Of a stretch of DNA of 44,265 nucleotides, positions 9,310-18,220 are shown one piece after another. The notes under the pieces were generated by a model. That model had not been told where the DNA came from, made no database searches, and worked only from the letters and a program-made list of their open reading frames with translations. Position 1 is the first letter of the stretch; the number at the start of each line of letters is the position of its first letter. The DNA is from Clostridia bacterium (GTDB taxonomy: Bacteria > Bacillota > Clostridia > Acetivibrionales > DSM-2933), in NCBI GenBank assembly GCA_026418275.1, contig JAOABQ010000009.1, positions 1 through 44,265 of the forward strand, given 5' to 3'. The position numbers were made by a program, and so were the translations under genes.

Positions 9310-10410
9310 ATGTCAGGATCAATTTTCGGCAAGAACTTTCAAATATCTACCTGGGGAGAATCCCACGGAAAGGCCTTAGGTGTCGTTATCGACGGTTGCC
9401 CTGCCGGGATTTCCCTTTCTGAGGAAGACATCCAGAAGGATTTAGATAAAAGAAAGCCCGGCCAGTCGCCATTTTCTACCCCACGCCAGGAAAATGACCA
9501 GGTAGAAATCCTATCCGGAGTATTTGAAGGGAAGACAACCGGTACGCCTATTTCCCTGATTGTATATAATACCAACCAAAGGCCTTATGATTATTCTGAG
9601 ATTTCCCAATATTACAGGCCGGGACACGCCGACTTTAGCTATGACCAAAAATACGGGTTCCGTGACTACCGGGGCGGGGGACGTTCATCCGGCAGAGAAA
9701 CTACTGCAAGAGTCGCTGCAGGCGCAGTAGCCAAGAAAATCCTTTCCGAGTTAAATATAAATATTCTTACCTATACGTTATCCATTGGAGATATTTCTAT
9801 CGATAAATCCAAATTCAATGAAGATGAAATATTTAACAACTTCCTTTGTATGCCGGATACCGACGCAGCAAAAAAAGCCGCAGAATTTTTAACCCGGCAG
9901 AAGGAGAAAGAAGATTCGGCAGGAGGCATTGTGGAATGCATTGTTACCGGACTTCCAAGTGGTGTAGGCGAGCCGGTATTTGAGAAGCTGGATGCGATGC
10001 TGGGCAGGGCAATTTTTTCTATAGGCGCTGTCAAGGGAGTTGAATTCGGCAACGGTTTCGAGGCATCCATACTCTCCGGCTCCGATAATAATGACTTTTA
10101 CACATATGATAAAGATCATAATCTTACAAAGCTTACAAACCATGCAGGCGGTATCGTCGGTGGTATTAGTGACGGATTTCCCATTATCCTCCGTGCTGCC
10201 TTTAAGCCAACCCCATCCATCCATAAACAGCAGCAGACCGTAAATAAAGCCGGTGAAAATATTGATATCCAAATCGAAGGCCGCCATGATCCTATTATTG
10301 TACCAAGAGCAGTCATTGTGGTAGAATCCATGGTCGCCCTCACCTTGGTGGATTACCTTCTTCAAAGAATATTTTCCAGGATGGATCTTATAAAAAAAGC
10401 TTTATTATAA
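9310..10410 (+). CDS. aroC: chorismate synthase
   Basis: The 366-residue product converts 5-enolpyruvylshikimate 3-phosphate to chorismate, the last common step of aromatic amino acid synthesis, using reduced FMN. Visible signatures are STWGESHGKALG near the N-terminus, GFRDYRGGGRSSGRETTARV (the FMN/substrate-binding family signature) and GRHDPIIVPRAVIVVESM near the C-terminus. The length is typical (E. coli about 361). The start is ATG 9310 or the adjacent GTG 9307, 9 or 6 nt after AGGAGG; a GTG further upstream (9253) is unsupported. No other shikimate-pathway genes are adjacent, so it is a single-gene unit ended by the hairpin at 10419-10467. Confidence 0.97.
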   Translation: MSGSIFGKNFQISTWGESHGKALGVVIDGCPAGISLSEEDIQKDLDKRKPGQSPFSTPRQENDQVEILSGVFEGKTTGTPISLIVYNTNQRPYDYSEISQYYRPGHADFSYDQKYGFRDYRGGGRSSGRETTARVAAGAVAKKILSELNINILTYTLSIGDISIDKSKFNEDEIFNNFLCMPDTDAAKKAAEFLTRQKEKEDSAGGIVECIVTGLPSGVGEPVFEKLDAMLGRAIFSIGAVKGVEFGNGFEASILSGSDNNDFYTYDKDHNLTKLTNHAGGIVGGISDGFPIILRAAFKPTPSIHKQQQTVNKAGENIDIQIEGRHDPIIVPRAVIVVESMVALTLVDYLLQRIFSRMDLIKKALL

Positions 10411-10418
10411 AATAAATT

Positions 10419-10467
10419 AAAAGGAATATACATTGAGTTTTAGAGATTTCGATGTATATTCCTTTTT
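10419..10467 (+). terminator. aroC terminator (bidirectional)
   Basis: The 15-bp stem AAAAGGAATATACAT / ATGTATATTCCTTTT is followed by T residues on the plus strand. A weaker T run lies on the minus strand, where it can serve the convergent lipoprotein operon. Confidence 0.85.
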
Positions 10468-10563
10468 ATGATGGTAACTTACTTGATTACGCATTTATCT
10501 GCAAAAAATATCAATTTTTATTTCCTGGGAAATTTATTTTTTTATGTTTTTCCCCACAAAACA

Positions 10564-12084
10564 CTAATTTGTTATTCTTTCCGCACCATTTTTCATAAAT
10601 ATTTCTTCCCATTTTTCTACATAGTAACCCAGTCCCCATTCAGCCATTATAACCGAATCACTGCTATTTAAATTAATTACGCCTAATGGCTCTCCAACAA
10701 GCTTTTTATCACTGATTGCATACACTAAAAGCTTTTTATTAGTCAGCACTACAGCAATATCTCCATTGGGAGACGTATAGGTATCCAGTACCTCCGGCAC
10801 TGTATCCTTAATCGTTGTACGCGGAAGGACCAATTTATCATAAAATACGAGCGTTGAAGGAGGAATCAGGTTGATGCCGTAATCTCCATATTGCAAGGAG
10901 TTATTTCTTACATAGTTTATCCTTCCTTTGATAAACCAATGTCCTGCTCTCCGGATGAGAGAGAAATTTTCCTCCCGCTCATTCCGGCCTATCTCTTCTT
11001 CCGGTCTGATAGACATTTCATTCATAGATTTATTTCTTGCCGTATCCATTGCAGCAACGCCGTCCAAGCCCATAATATCCGAAATTTTTACTCCTCTGGA
11101 ATTGGAAAGGCTATCGACAGGCAGCATTCTGAGCTTGCACTCCTCCCATTTTCCTACCCCGTCACTATAGGTCCCTTCTCCCTTGATTTCCATACAAATA
11201 TAATCATTTCCCGCATAGAGAAGAGATTTGGAAATACTTCCGTTTCTATTTTTCCAGAACTCATTTCCAAAAGGATCTTCCTGTTTTTTGAGACCGCCAG
11301 CAGGCAGCTTATAGGTAAAGAGAACATCCTCCAATTTATTTTCCTTCTCCATCCGCCGCACTTCAAGCTTCCAAAATCCATTCATTCTAGGCATAAGCAA
11401 ATCTTTGACCTGCAAAAAAGGATGAAGGTTTTTGTTGTCTGCAGCAATAAAAATGGTTTTATATTGATATTCCGCACTTTCTTTGGAAGATGGCTTTCGG
11501 GTTGTTTTAATGCCTAAAACCAGGCCGGACCGGTAAGAGCCCATATCCTTTGAGCCGGTATAATTTTTATTTTCCTCTTCATTTACAATAACCATTTTTA
11601 GTTCATAGCTTACTTCATCGGATACTTTTCTTAAAAATAAAACGTTCTCTTCGGTTACTGCTACCAGTTGGCTTTCGCTTAGTTTAACAAAATCATACAG
11701 ATATTTATTCCCTGCAGTTATGGTAATAACCGTAACTTCCCTATTTTCCACCCCTATTTTTCGCGGCAAGATGCGGTAATTGTAGAAAAAATAATCTTCT
11801 GAATTGACTTTCTTTATTTTATATCCGGGTTTTTTCCAAAGATGGTTTTGAAGTTTTACCCCATCCTTATCAAACTCAAAATTTGTATCCCTCCATTTTT
11901 CCTCTTCCTTGACCACTTCAAATTTTCTGTTCAAACATTTTTCTACAAGCCAGGATCCCTTCACCGGTATATCCAAATTCTTCGGGGGGACCACCTTCTC
12001 CTCATCCACTGCCCCAAAATTGCCACACCCGCTCAATGAAACAACCGTTAGCACAATAAAAAGAAAGTTCAAAAGCTTTTTCAA
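10564..12084 (-). CDS. lipoprotein of the two-component operon, function unknown
   Basis: The 506-residue product begins with a lipoprotein signal (MKKLLNFLFIVLTVVSL) and lipobox LSGC, so it should be exported and lipid-anchored. The remainder is rich in beta-strand-like segments such as DGVKLQNHLW, NKYLYDFVKL and GDIAVVLTNKKLLVYA. This suggests a beta-propeller or repeated-strand fold, but no family was recognised. The start codon is TTG, overlapping the TGA stop of the upstream histidine kinase gene as TTGA, with GGGAGG about 7 nt before it, so translation is probably coupled. As the third gene of a regulator-kinase-lipoprotein operon it may modulate the kinase or be a dedicated surface partner; that is inference. 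Confidence 0.85.
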   Translation of the reverse strand: MKKLLNFLFIVLTVVSLSGCGNFGAVDEEKVVPPKNLDIPVKGSWLVEKCLNRKFEVVKEEEKWRDTNFEFDKDGVKLQNHLWKKPGYKIKKVNSEDYFFYNYRILPRKIGVENREVTVITITAGNKYLYDFVKLSESQLVAVTEENVLFLRKVSDEVSYELKMVIVNEEENKNYTGSKDMGSYRSGLVLGIKTTRKPSSKESAEYQYKTIFIAADNKNLHPFLQVKDLLMPRMNGFWKLEVRRMEKENKLEDVLFTYKLPAGGLKKQEDPFGNEFWKNRNGSISKSLLYAGNDYICMEIKGEGTYSDGVGKWEECKLRMLPVDSLSNSRGVKISDIMGLDGVAAMDTARNKSMNEMSIRPEEEIGRNEREENFSLIRRAGHWFIKGRINYVRNNSLQYGDYGINLIPPSTLVFYDKLVLPRTTIKDTVPEVLDTYTSPNGDIAVVLTNKKLLVYAISDKKLVGEPLGVINLNSSDSVIMAEWGLGYYVEKWEEIFMKNGAERITN

Positions 12085-13481
12085 CTTGCTCCCTCCCCTG
12101 TAATAGGAAGAGTAACAAACACCTCTGTTCCCTTATCAATTTCGCTTGAAATCTCCATATTTCCACCCATTAGTTTTACAATTTCATCGCAAATGGATAA
12201 TCCAATCCCGTTTTGTGATTTACTGCTCTTTCCTTTGTAGAACTTCTCCTTTACTCTGGGAAGCTCATCCTTTGCGATCCCTGTTCCCGTATCTTTGATT
12301 GAGAAAATTAGGTTTTCTTCTCTAATGCTGGCGGAAAATGTTACTTTGCCTCCCGAAGGCGTAAATTTAAAAGAATTGTCGATAATATTGATAAATAGTT
12401 GTTTTAATCGATTTTGGTCGGATATAAGATGGGGTATGTCTTTTTCATACTCAATTTGGAAATGTATATTTTCCCTTTGGGCCCTTGGCATCAGCTGCTT
12501 TTTAATATGCTCCATCACCTTCACGGCGTCTACCTTTTCCTTTTTCAAGGCAATTTTACCTGAAACAAATTTTGAAAAATCCAGCAATTCTTCTACCATT
12601 GTTGTTAAGCGGTCACTTTCGGTCTCAATAATTTCCAGACCATCTTTGAGCATCTCCCTATCCTGAAGATATCCTTCCTTTAAAGTGATGGACCAGCCTT
12701 TAATGGATGTAAGAGGCGTTCTTAATTCATGAGAGACAGAAGATATAAATTCATTTTTCAGCTGATCTTTCTTTTGTATTTCCTCTGCCATATAATTTAA
12801 GGTATCCGATAGCTTTCCAATTTCATCATCATGCTTTTTTCTACTCAATATATAAAAATTTCCCCGGGCCATTTTTTCTGCAACCCTGGTTACATCCTTA
12901 ATCGGATTTACAATGGTAGCCGCTATAAAAAAGCTTATAATCACAGATAGTAAGATAACACCTAATCCAACCCCGATAAAAACAAATGCAATTTTCTGAA
13001 TTTCTCTATTGACCTTGCTCAAAGAGGTTATAACCCTTAATACCCCTACCATTTTATCTCCGGATCTTAAGGGTTCAGAAACTGCCATTACTTTTTCATC
13101 GGTATATTCCACCTTTCCAATCCAAATCCCCGTTTCACCCTTTAAGGCGTTTTTTACATCTTCCAAATCTGCTACATTACCTTTGACGACCCCAATATTA
13201 TCCATCAGCACATTTCCACCCATATCGATCAACTCGACCTGTGCCGTGCTTTTATGCCAAAATGTGTCGATATCGTTTAAAACAATATCATTGAGAGAAG
13301 TATTAGAATAAAAATCATGATAATTATTACACACATACCGTACCTGATTGGTTAAAATAATCTCAAGATTTTTATAATAATTCTGCTTTATTATATTAAT
13401 AAGGATAATTTCCATCACGAATACCGTGATGACAATAATAAGTATAAAATACACCGAAAGCCGTGTCTTTATGCTCTTCAT
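12081..13481 (-). CDS. sensor histidine kinase
   Basis: The 466-residue product has an N-terminal membrane helix (about 9-31), an extracytoplasmic sensor region of about 130 residues, a second helix (about 160-187), HAMP, HisKA with phospho-acceptor H251 in SSVSHELRTP, and HATPase_c with N box DNSFKFTP, G1 DTGTGI and G2 NGIGLSIC. It phosphorylates the response regulator encoded just upstream. The start is ATG 13481, preceded by AGGGGG that overlaps the regulator's TAG stop; a longer frame to 13517 would overlap the regulator gene. The overall organisation resembles PhoR/ResE-type kinases. The signal sensed is not evident; the extracellular part looks like a Cache/PAS-like fold. Confidence 0.95.
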   Translation of the reverse strand: MKSIKTRLSVYFILIIVITVFVMEIILINIIKQNYYKNLEIILTNQVRYVCNNYHDFYSNTSLNDIVLNDIDTFWHKSTAQVELIDMGGNVLMDNIGVVKGNVADLEDVKNALKGETGIWIGKVEYTDEKVMAVSEPLRSGDKMVGVLRVITSLSKVNREIQKIAFVFIGVGLGVILLSVIISFFIAATIVNPIKDVTRVAEKMARGNFYILSRKKHDDEIGKLSDTLNYMAEEIQKKDQLKNEFISSVSHELRTPLTSIKGWSITLKEGYLQDREMLKDGLEIIETESDRLTTMVEELLDFSKFVSGKIALKKEKVDAVKVMEHIKKQLMPRAQRENIHFQIEYEKDIPHLISDQNRLKQLFINIIDNSFKFTPSGGKVTFSASIREENLIFSIKDTGTGIAKDELPRVKEKFYKGKSSKSQNGIGLSICDEIVKLMGGNMEISSEIDKGTEVFVTLPITGEGAS

Positions 13482-13489
13482 GGTGCCCC

Positions 13490-14182
13490 CTACTGACATA
13501 TATAGCCATATCCCCAAACTGTTTTGATAAATTGAGGTTCAGATGAATTGTCCTCAATCTTTTCTCTTAACCTTCGGATATGCACATCCACCGTCTTGAT
13601 ATCTCCAAAATAATTTTTACCCCAAACAATATTGAGAAGTTCATCTCTGCTGAGCGCCCTTCCGGGGTTTTTCATAAAGGTGGTTATAATGGAAAACTCC
13701 CTTGGTGTCAATTCTACCTCTAATCCGTTCTTAAAAAACTTCTGGGACTTCAAGTCAACACAATAACTTTTTAAAGTAATGGTTTCACCCAATTCGACTT
13801 TATTTTTTTCCGACCTTCTTAGAATCGTCCTGATCCTTGCTACCAGCTCAAGGGGGTTGAAAGGCTTCACCATATAATCATCCGCCCCCAGTTCAAGCCC
13901 CATGATTTTATCCATGTCCTGATTCCTCGCTGTTAGCATTACAATAATCGCATCCGGCTCTGTCTCTCTGATTTTTTGGCACACCTCAAACCCATCTATT
14001 CCGGGCAGCATAACATCCAAAACAATAATCCGGGCTTTGCAGGTCTTCATCATTTCCAGGGCTTCCTCTCCCGACTCTGCCTCAAGAACCTGGAATCCGT
14101 CTCTTTTTAAATTAATTGTTATAAATTTACGAATGGAACTTTCGTCTTCAACTACTAAAACCTTGATTCCTTCCCCACTCAT
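13490..14182 (-). CDS. OmpR/PhoB-family response regulator
   Basis: The 230-residue product has an N-terminal receiver with acidic pocket VEDE, phospho-acceptor D56 in VLDVMLPGIDGFE, the conserved T in MLTAR and K in MVKPFNP. It is followed by a winged-helix DNA-binding domain (ELTPREFSII ... VDVHIRRLREKI ... VWGYGYI). It is the first gene of the regulator-kinase-lipoprotein operon, with 8 nt to the kinase start. The start chosen is ATG 14182 (MSGEGIKVLVVEDE); an upstream ATG at 14212 would begin inside a direct repeat that looks regulatory. The repeats at 14209-14254 may be its own binding site. Confidence 0.95.
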   Translation of the reverse strand: MSGEGIKVLVVEDESSIRKFITINLKRDGFQVLEAESGEEALEMMKTCKARIIVLDVMLPGIDGFEVCQKIRETEPDAIIVMLTARNQDMDKIMGLELGADDYMVKPFNPLELVARIRTILRRSEKNKVELGETITLKSYCVDLKSQKFFKNGLEVELTPREFSIITTFMKNPGRALSRDELLNIVWGKNYFGDIKTVDVHIRRLREKIEDNSSEPQFIKTVWGYGYICQ

Positions 14183-14208
14183 ATGAACACCCCATTTTGC
14201 ATAACCTA

Positions 14209-14254
14209 CCATTATTCTACACCAACTTTATTGAATACGCCATTATTTTACACC
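14209..14254. promoter_or_regulatory. direct repeat upstream of the response regulator gene (candidate operator)
   Basis: CCATTATTCTACACC (14209-14223) and CCATTATTTTACACC (14240-14254) match at 14 of 15 positions. They are spaced 31 nt start to start, about three helical turns, so they face the same side of the DNA. The position just before the response regulator start suits autoregulation by an OmpR-type dimer pair. The function is inferred. Confidence 0.45.
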
Positions 14255-14296
14255 CTTTTTTCCAATTATGTAATCTACCGTGAAAATTGTTATAAA

Positions 14297-15253
14297 CTAT
14301 TGCTTATACCAGCTTTCAAACCGATCATATCCTTCCAGTGTCTTAAAACCATATCCTTGAGATTTCAGATGCTTAATGATTTCGGGCAGTGCCTTTACGG
14401 TTTCTTCCTTCCCAGAACTGTCATGCATCAAAATTACCAATTCCTTTTTATCCTTTGAGGTTTTTATAATTCTGGAAATCTGCTTTTCCGCCGGTACTTT
14501 TCTGGCCTCCGCATCCCCATTTAAGACATTCCAATCCATATAATCGTACCCTTCACGAATAACGGCTTCCCGGAAACTTTTAAGTTTATTTCCATAGGAT
14601 CCCCCTGGAAAACGAATGATTTTGGAGGTATACTCATCTCCGATAATACTTTGAATTACCTTGTCACACCGCCTTAGGTCCTGTATAAGGTTTTGAGGGT
14701 TTGAATATAGCCACTTGTAATCATGAGTATATGTATGGTTACAAATAAAATGTCCTCTAATATTGATTTCCCTTAGAATTTCAGGATAACATTCGCACTG
14801 ATCTCCCAATACGAAAAATGTAGCTTTAATATCAAACTCCTGAAGTATATCCAGTATTTGCGGTGTTATTTTTTTTGACGGCCCATCGTCAAAGGTAAGA
14901 TACGCAACTTTTTCCGGTTTTACCACATGGATGTTTTGTGAGGGATTCCTACTCACCGGTTTACCCTTAAAAAGAGTTCTGGTATTTGGAATAACCGCAA
15001 AACTCATTATTCCAGTCTCAGAAGGATGGGTTTCTTGTGTTTTGCCTTGTTTTTTATCTTCCTTAGCCAGCTTGCCACTGTCATCCGGATTTTGCCCATC
15101 CTTTTCCTCTGCTCCCGCTGTAATTGATATATATAGACTTTTAATATCCTTCATATATATGTTTGACAGGATAAAAGCCAAGAGTAAAGATAAAACAACC
15201 GGAATTTTTACTGATTTCCTTTTAGAATAGGATTCCACATAGATATGTCTCAC
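14297..15253 (-). CDS. membrane-anchored polysaccharide deacetylase (CE4/NodB domain)
   Basis: The 318-residue product has a short cytoplasmic N-terminus, one membrane helix (around VVLSLLLAFILSNIYM), a Glu/Lys-rich linker and a NodB homology domain. Motifs visible are TFDDGP (about 120-125, catalytic base and metal Asp), NHTYTH (metal His pair), RFPGGSYGN, MDWNVLNGDA and LVILMHD. All expected metal and catalytic residues are present, so a metal-dependent N-deacetylase acting on cell-wall or surface polysaccharide outside the membrane is predicted, like peptidoglycan deacetylases of the PgdA/PdaA type. The start is taken as GTG 15253 with GGGGGA just upstream; ATG 15274 is in frame but lacks a site. 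It lies downstream of the divergent 15.4-kb palindromes and is not obviously in an operon. Confidence 0.92.
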   Translation of the reverse strand: MRHIYVESYSKRKSVKIPVVLSLLLAFILSNIYMKDIKSLYISITAGAEEKDGQNPDDSGKLAKEDKKQGKTQETHPSETGIMSFAVIPNTRTLFKGKPVSRNPSQNIHVVKPEKVAYLTFDDGPSKKITPQILDILQEFDIKATFFVLGDQCECYPEILREINIRGHFICNHTYTHDYKWLYSNPQNLIQDLRRCDKVIQSIIGDEYTSKIIRFPGGSYGNKLKSFREAVIREGYDYMDWNVLNGDAEARKVPAEKQISRIIKTSKDKKELVILMHDSSGKEETVKALPEIIKHLKSQGYGFKTLEGYDRFESWYKQ

Positions 15254-15583
15254 AAGATTTTCCCCCACAACCATTTAGTATGTTCTCTCTATCTCTATCT
15301 TACAGTTTGGGGGTTTTCATTGATTTACCAAAGAATTAAAAATAGTTACAAATAAATTACAATAATTACATCATATTTCCTTGGAAATCTACATTTTTAT
15401 TCGATTGAATTTGACAGTAAATTTCCCGGGAAATGTAGTGTGGATTTTCGACATAAATTTAAACACCCCAACTTGCCATAATAATCGCAGAAGCATTCTC
15501 TGAAAGTAAAAAACCGGGCTCCTTTTAAAAGGAAGTCCGGCCCTTATTATCTAAATTACTATGATAAACCGTTCCAAAAATGT
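15254..15583. other. intergenic region with paired palindromes and a promoter-like TTGACA
   Basis: Two palindromes share the frame ATTTCC-NN-GGAAAT, at 15375-15388 and 15421-15434 (46 nt centre to centre). A plus-strand TTGACA (15411-15416) lies between them, with TGTAGT 17 nt later, so the second palindrome would fill the spacer of that promoter. No plus-strand gene follows before 17038; a short transcript could end at the hairpin at 15511-15542. This may be an operator region for the deacetylase or a small RNA locus, and neither is proven. Confidence 0.4.
15508..15542 (-). terminator. terminator of the MinD-like gene
   Basis: On the minus strand, GCCGGACTTCC pairs with GGAGCCCGG (small mismatch) across TTTTAAAA and is followed by T6. 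It lies about 40 nt after the stop codon of the 15584-16741 gene. Confidence 0.85.
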
Positions 15584-16741
15584 TTATATCCCCTTACCGA
15601 AAAAACCTTTAAACTTCTTTACAAAGTTTGCGGGAATAATATTTTTATCTTCTACCGGTATTTCTTCAACCGGCGGCTTGGGTCTTGCTTTCTTCGGAAG
15701 TCCCAACTCCGCATCGGCAATTTCTTCAATACTAATGGCAGCCTCCTCTTCCGGATACGCAATACATAAGGGAACCTGCTCTTTTATTGATCTGCTGACC
15801 ATTTTACTTTCAGGTATAAACCCAAGGGGAGTCACACGGCAATTGGGAAAACTCTTGGATATGCCTGAGATCCTGTTTATTACCGTTTCTGCTTCCTGAT
15901 TATTTTCACATCTATTCACTACAAGCTTAACGTTGATATTTCTGTTGCTTGGGATTAAAACCCTTAAAACCGAAAAAGCATCGGACACAGCATGGGGTTC
16001 TGGTGTTGTAACAATAATCGTCTCCTGGGACATAAAAATGAAATCAATCAGCATGTTGGATATCCCGGCGCTTGTATCAATCAGGACATAATCAAACTTA
16101 TCCTTTAGCTGCTCAAAATTGTTCAATACCTTTTCAAATTGCTGGCTTGTAAGGTTCAAAAACTCTCTACGGCCGCTTCCTCCGGGTATTAGCTTTACAC
16201 CACCGGGTGCATCGATCATGATATCCTCAAAAGTCTTAACACCCTTAAGTGTATCGAAAATCCCATATATGGGGGAAACTTTCATCAGAAGGTCTATATT
16301 GGCCATACCAAGGTCTGCATCTACCAATGCGACTCTTTTCCCCCGTTTTGAAAGGGAAATGGCAAAATTAATAATAAAGCTGGTCTTTCCTGTACCGCCT
16401 TTACCGCTTATTACAGTTATAAACTTGCATCTCTTCCCTTTTACAAAGGATTCAAACCTCGTTAAAACATCCGACGGTATACTCACAACCAATGACTTGT
16501 TAATATGATTTCCGGAGATAATTTTGGTGGGAAACTCAAAAGCGCCTCTCACAGTATCCGTTTTTAAATTGACTTTAAGCCATGACTGGTAAGGCACCTG
16601 GATGCCTTGAATATGAGGAGCGCTTATTTCCATTGTCTCTTTACCGACAGATAAGATTTTACTTTCATACGAATTGCATCCCAAACTTGAATCGGCCCTG
16701 ATTTGAATAGACTGACCGACCTCTAATGAAAACCCTTCCAT
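15584..16741 (-). CDS. MinD/FlhG-like ATPase with N-terminal YcgR (PilZN-type) domain
   Basis: The 385-residue product starts with about 90 residues resembling the N-terminal domain of YcgR-type PilZ proteins (LEVGQSIQIRADSS, LKVNLKTDTVRGAFEFPTKI). It continues not into a PilZ barrel but into a ParA/MinD ATPase with deviant Walker A GKGGTGKT (113-120), DADLGMANID and VLIDTSAG. The sequence after the Walker A most resembles FlhG/YlxH, which sets flagellar number and placement. A Pro-rich linker leads to a C-terminal amphipathic stretch (FVKKFKGFFGKGI) that could bind the membrane as in MinD. The start has GAAGGGG 5 nt upstream. No flagellar genes are adjacent, so it is a free-standing gene. 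A link to c-di-GMP is suggested only by the YcgR-type domain. Confidence 0.88.
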   Translation of the reverse strand: MEGFSLEVGQSIQIRADSSLGCNSYESKILSVGKETMEISAPHIQGIQVPYQSWLKVNLKTDTVRGAFEFPTKIISGNHINKSLVVSIPSDVLTRFESFVKGKRCKFITVISGKGGTGKTSFIINFAISLSKRGKRVALVDADLGMANIDLLMKVSPIYGIFDTLKGVKTFEDIMIDAPGGVKLIPGGSGRREFLNLTSQQFEKVLNNFEQLKDKFDYVLIDTSAGISNMLIDFIFMSQETIIVTTPEPHAVSDAFSVLRVLIPSNRNINVKLVVNRCENNQEAETVINRISGISKSFPNCRVTPLGFIPESKMVSRSIKEQVPLCIAYPEEEAAISIEEIADAELGLPKKARPKPPVEEIPVEDKNIIPANFVKKFKGFFGKGI

Positions 16742-17037
16742 ACATACCCCTTCTATTCCGTTGATATATATTTTCTTTATATTACCATAGATATTTTATA
16801 TGAATCAAAAATATGTGTCAATTAAAGATTTATAGATAACTATAGTTGTTATATAACCTAAACAAACGTTTCTTCCGCCTTCCAAAGTTTCGCCGTGATC
16901 ATTATATAAATAATTCTTTCAGCACCGCTTTTAATATTTCCGAAAAAAATCTACTCATTTCCTTAAGAACTTCACCTTCAAAGATTGCAGCAAAAGTGCT
17001 AGCATGTTCTTATAAATTCATGAAGGAGGGCTGAGCA

Positions 17038-18165
17038 TTGAAACTCATTCTTAAAGTATCCCTGGCTCTTTTAATTTGTATCTTTCCATTTGGCATAAGT
17101 CTTATCTATCAAAAAGATAAAAACATTCAAAATGTTTTTCCAAATTACCTAAAGCAATCTTTTATCGGTGAATTCTCAGATAAGGTATGGTTTTACGACT
17201 GGCAAAAATGCAAACTATGTACAATAGATAAAAACGCTGTGGGATTTAAAGGCATTAAAGAATACCATTCTTATAAAAACCTTCAAACCACTGTACTTGA
17301 TAACTATATCATCACGATTGAACCTGAGGCACAAAAACACGAAACAGCCGTCTTTGATATGTCAAAAGCAGATAAAAAGCCCTTTGCAACAGAAATTTCC
17401 CATTATAACGAAGGTTTTGCGGACATTCAAAAAAAAATAGTGCTGCTCCCGGAAAAAACAATAGCAAATACGGTTCAACTATATACTTTAAAAGACTTTG
17501 AAGCCCTGGATACACAAGAATTTGCAGGAAAAACCCTAAGCCTTCCCCTTCCTCAAAAACTGAATGTGAGAAATAAGGAAAAATACTTTATTCATAGAGT
17601 TGTGGCGCAAGACAGTACCGGGTATTATTTTGGAATAGAAATAGACGGTATTTTCACCGTTATAAAAGTAACCAATGATTTTAAAACGTCTACGGCACCG
17701 CTAAACTTTGATTATCAAAACCGCAATTTTTATCCTATCTCACTTATAAACGGAAAAATATATGGGTATGTTTTTAACCTCAATGATGAAGAGATGAAGC
17801 ATTGCAAAATCGGGTATATCGCTTCTACAGGGTCAGATATCACGCTTGTTTCAAATATCCCTGTATCAAAAAACCTCTACCATTTCCTCGTATCCCCCAA
17901 ATACATTGTATATATTAATGATCATGTTCATGATAAAAACGGCAACGCAGAGCTCCGTTTGATTACCCTATCCGATGATAAAGATATACTGCTTGATTAT
18001 ATCTCTCCGGAAATGCCTCCGAAACTTTATGATCATGTCCTGCTATACAGCAAGCATATCCGCAGCCCAGAAGATGACGGCCTTTTCAAAATCCAACTGG
18101 ATGATGGTACAAATTCACCTGAATTATTGGAAAAACTAAATCACAAACTTTTAAACTGCTGGTAG
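17038..18165 (+). CDS. exported or membrane-anchored protein, unknown function
   Basis: The 375-residue product starts at TTG 17038, 7 nt after AAGGAGGG. An N-terminal hydrophobic segment (about 5-22, VSLALLICIFPFGISLIY) is either an uncleaved anchor or a signal peptide. The rest is rich in alternating strands (KVWFYDWQKCKLCTID, YYFGIEIDGIFTVIKV, KYIVYINDHVHD) and looks like a beta-propeller-type extracellular domain, broadly similar in style to the 10564 lipoprotein. No family is recognised. It is divergent from the MinD-like gene and ended by the hairpin at 18169-18211. Confidence 0.75.
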   Translation: MKLILKVSLALLICIFPFGISLIYQKDKNIQNVFPNYLKQSFIGEFSDKVWFYDWQKCKLCTIDKNAVGFKGIKEYHSYKNLQTTVLDNYIITIEPEAQKHETAVFDMSKADKKPFATEISHYNEGFADIQKKIVLLPEKTIANTVQLYTLKDFEALDTQEFAGKTLSLPLPQKLNVRNKEKYFIHRVVAQDSTGYYFGIEIDGIFTVIKVTNDFKTSTAPLNFDYQNRNFYPISLINGKIYGYVFNLNDEEMKHCKIGYIASTGSDITLVSNIPVSKNLYHFLVSPKYIVYINDHVHDKNGNAELRLITLSDDKDILLDYISPEMPPKLYDHVLLYSKHIRSPEDDGLFKIQLDDGTNSPELLEKLNHKLLNCW

Positions 18166-18168
18166 AAT

Positions 18169-18211
18169 AAAAAGGTTGGAAACCGGTTATCCGATTTTCA
18201 ACCTTTTTTAT
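18169..18211. terminator. bidirectional terminator between convergent genes
   Basis: AAAAAGGTTG pairs with CAACCTTTTT, with an inner GG/CC-rich loop region, and T6 follows on the plus strand. The minus-strand copy also has a T run, so it serves the DUF3048 gene as well. Confidence 0.8.
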
Positions 18212-18220
18212 TTCCTAATT

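Noticed and set aside
14183..14212. N-terminal extension of the response regulator to ATG 14212
   Set aside because: It would start inside the direct repeat, lacks a clear ribosome binding site, and adds residues not seen in the receiver family.
16846..17034. 62-codon plus-strand open frame before the 17038 gene
   Set aside because: No ribosome binding site, no recognisable protein features, and its end overlaps the Shine-Dalgarno of the following gene.
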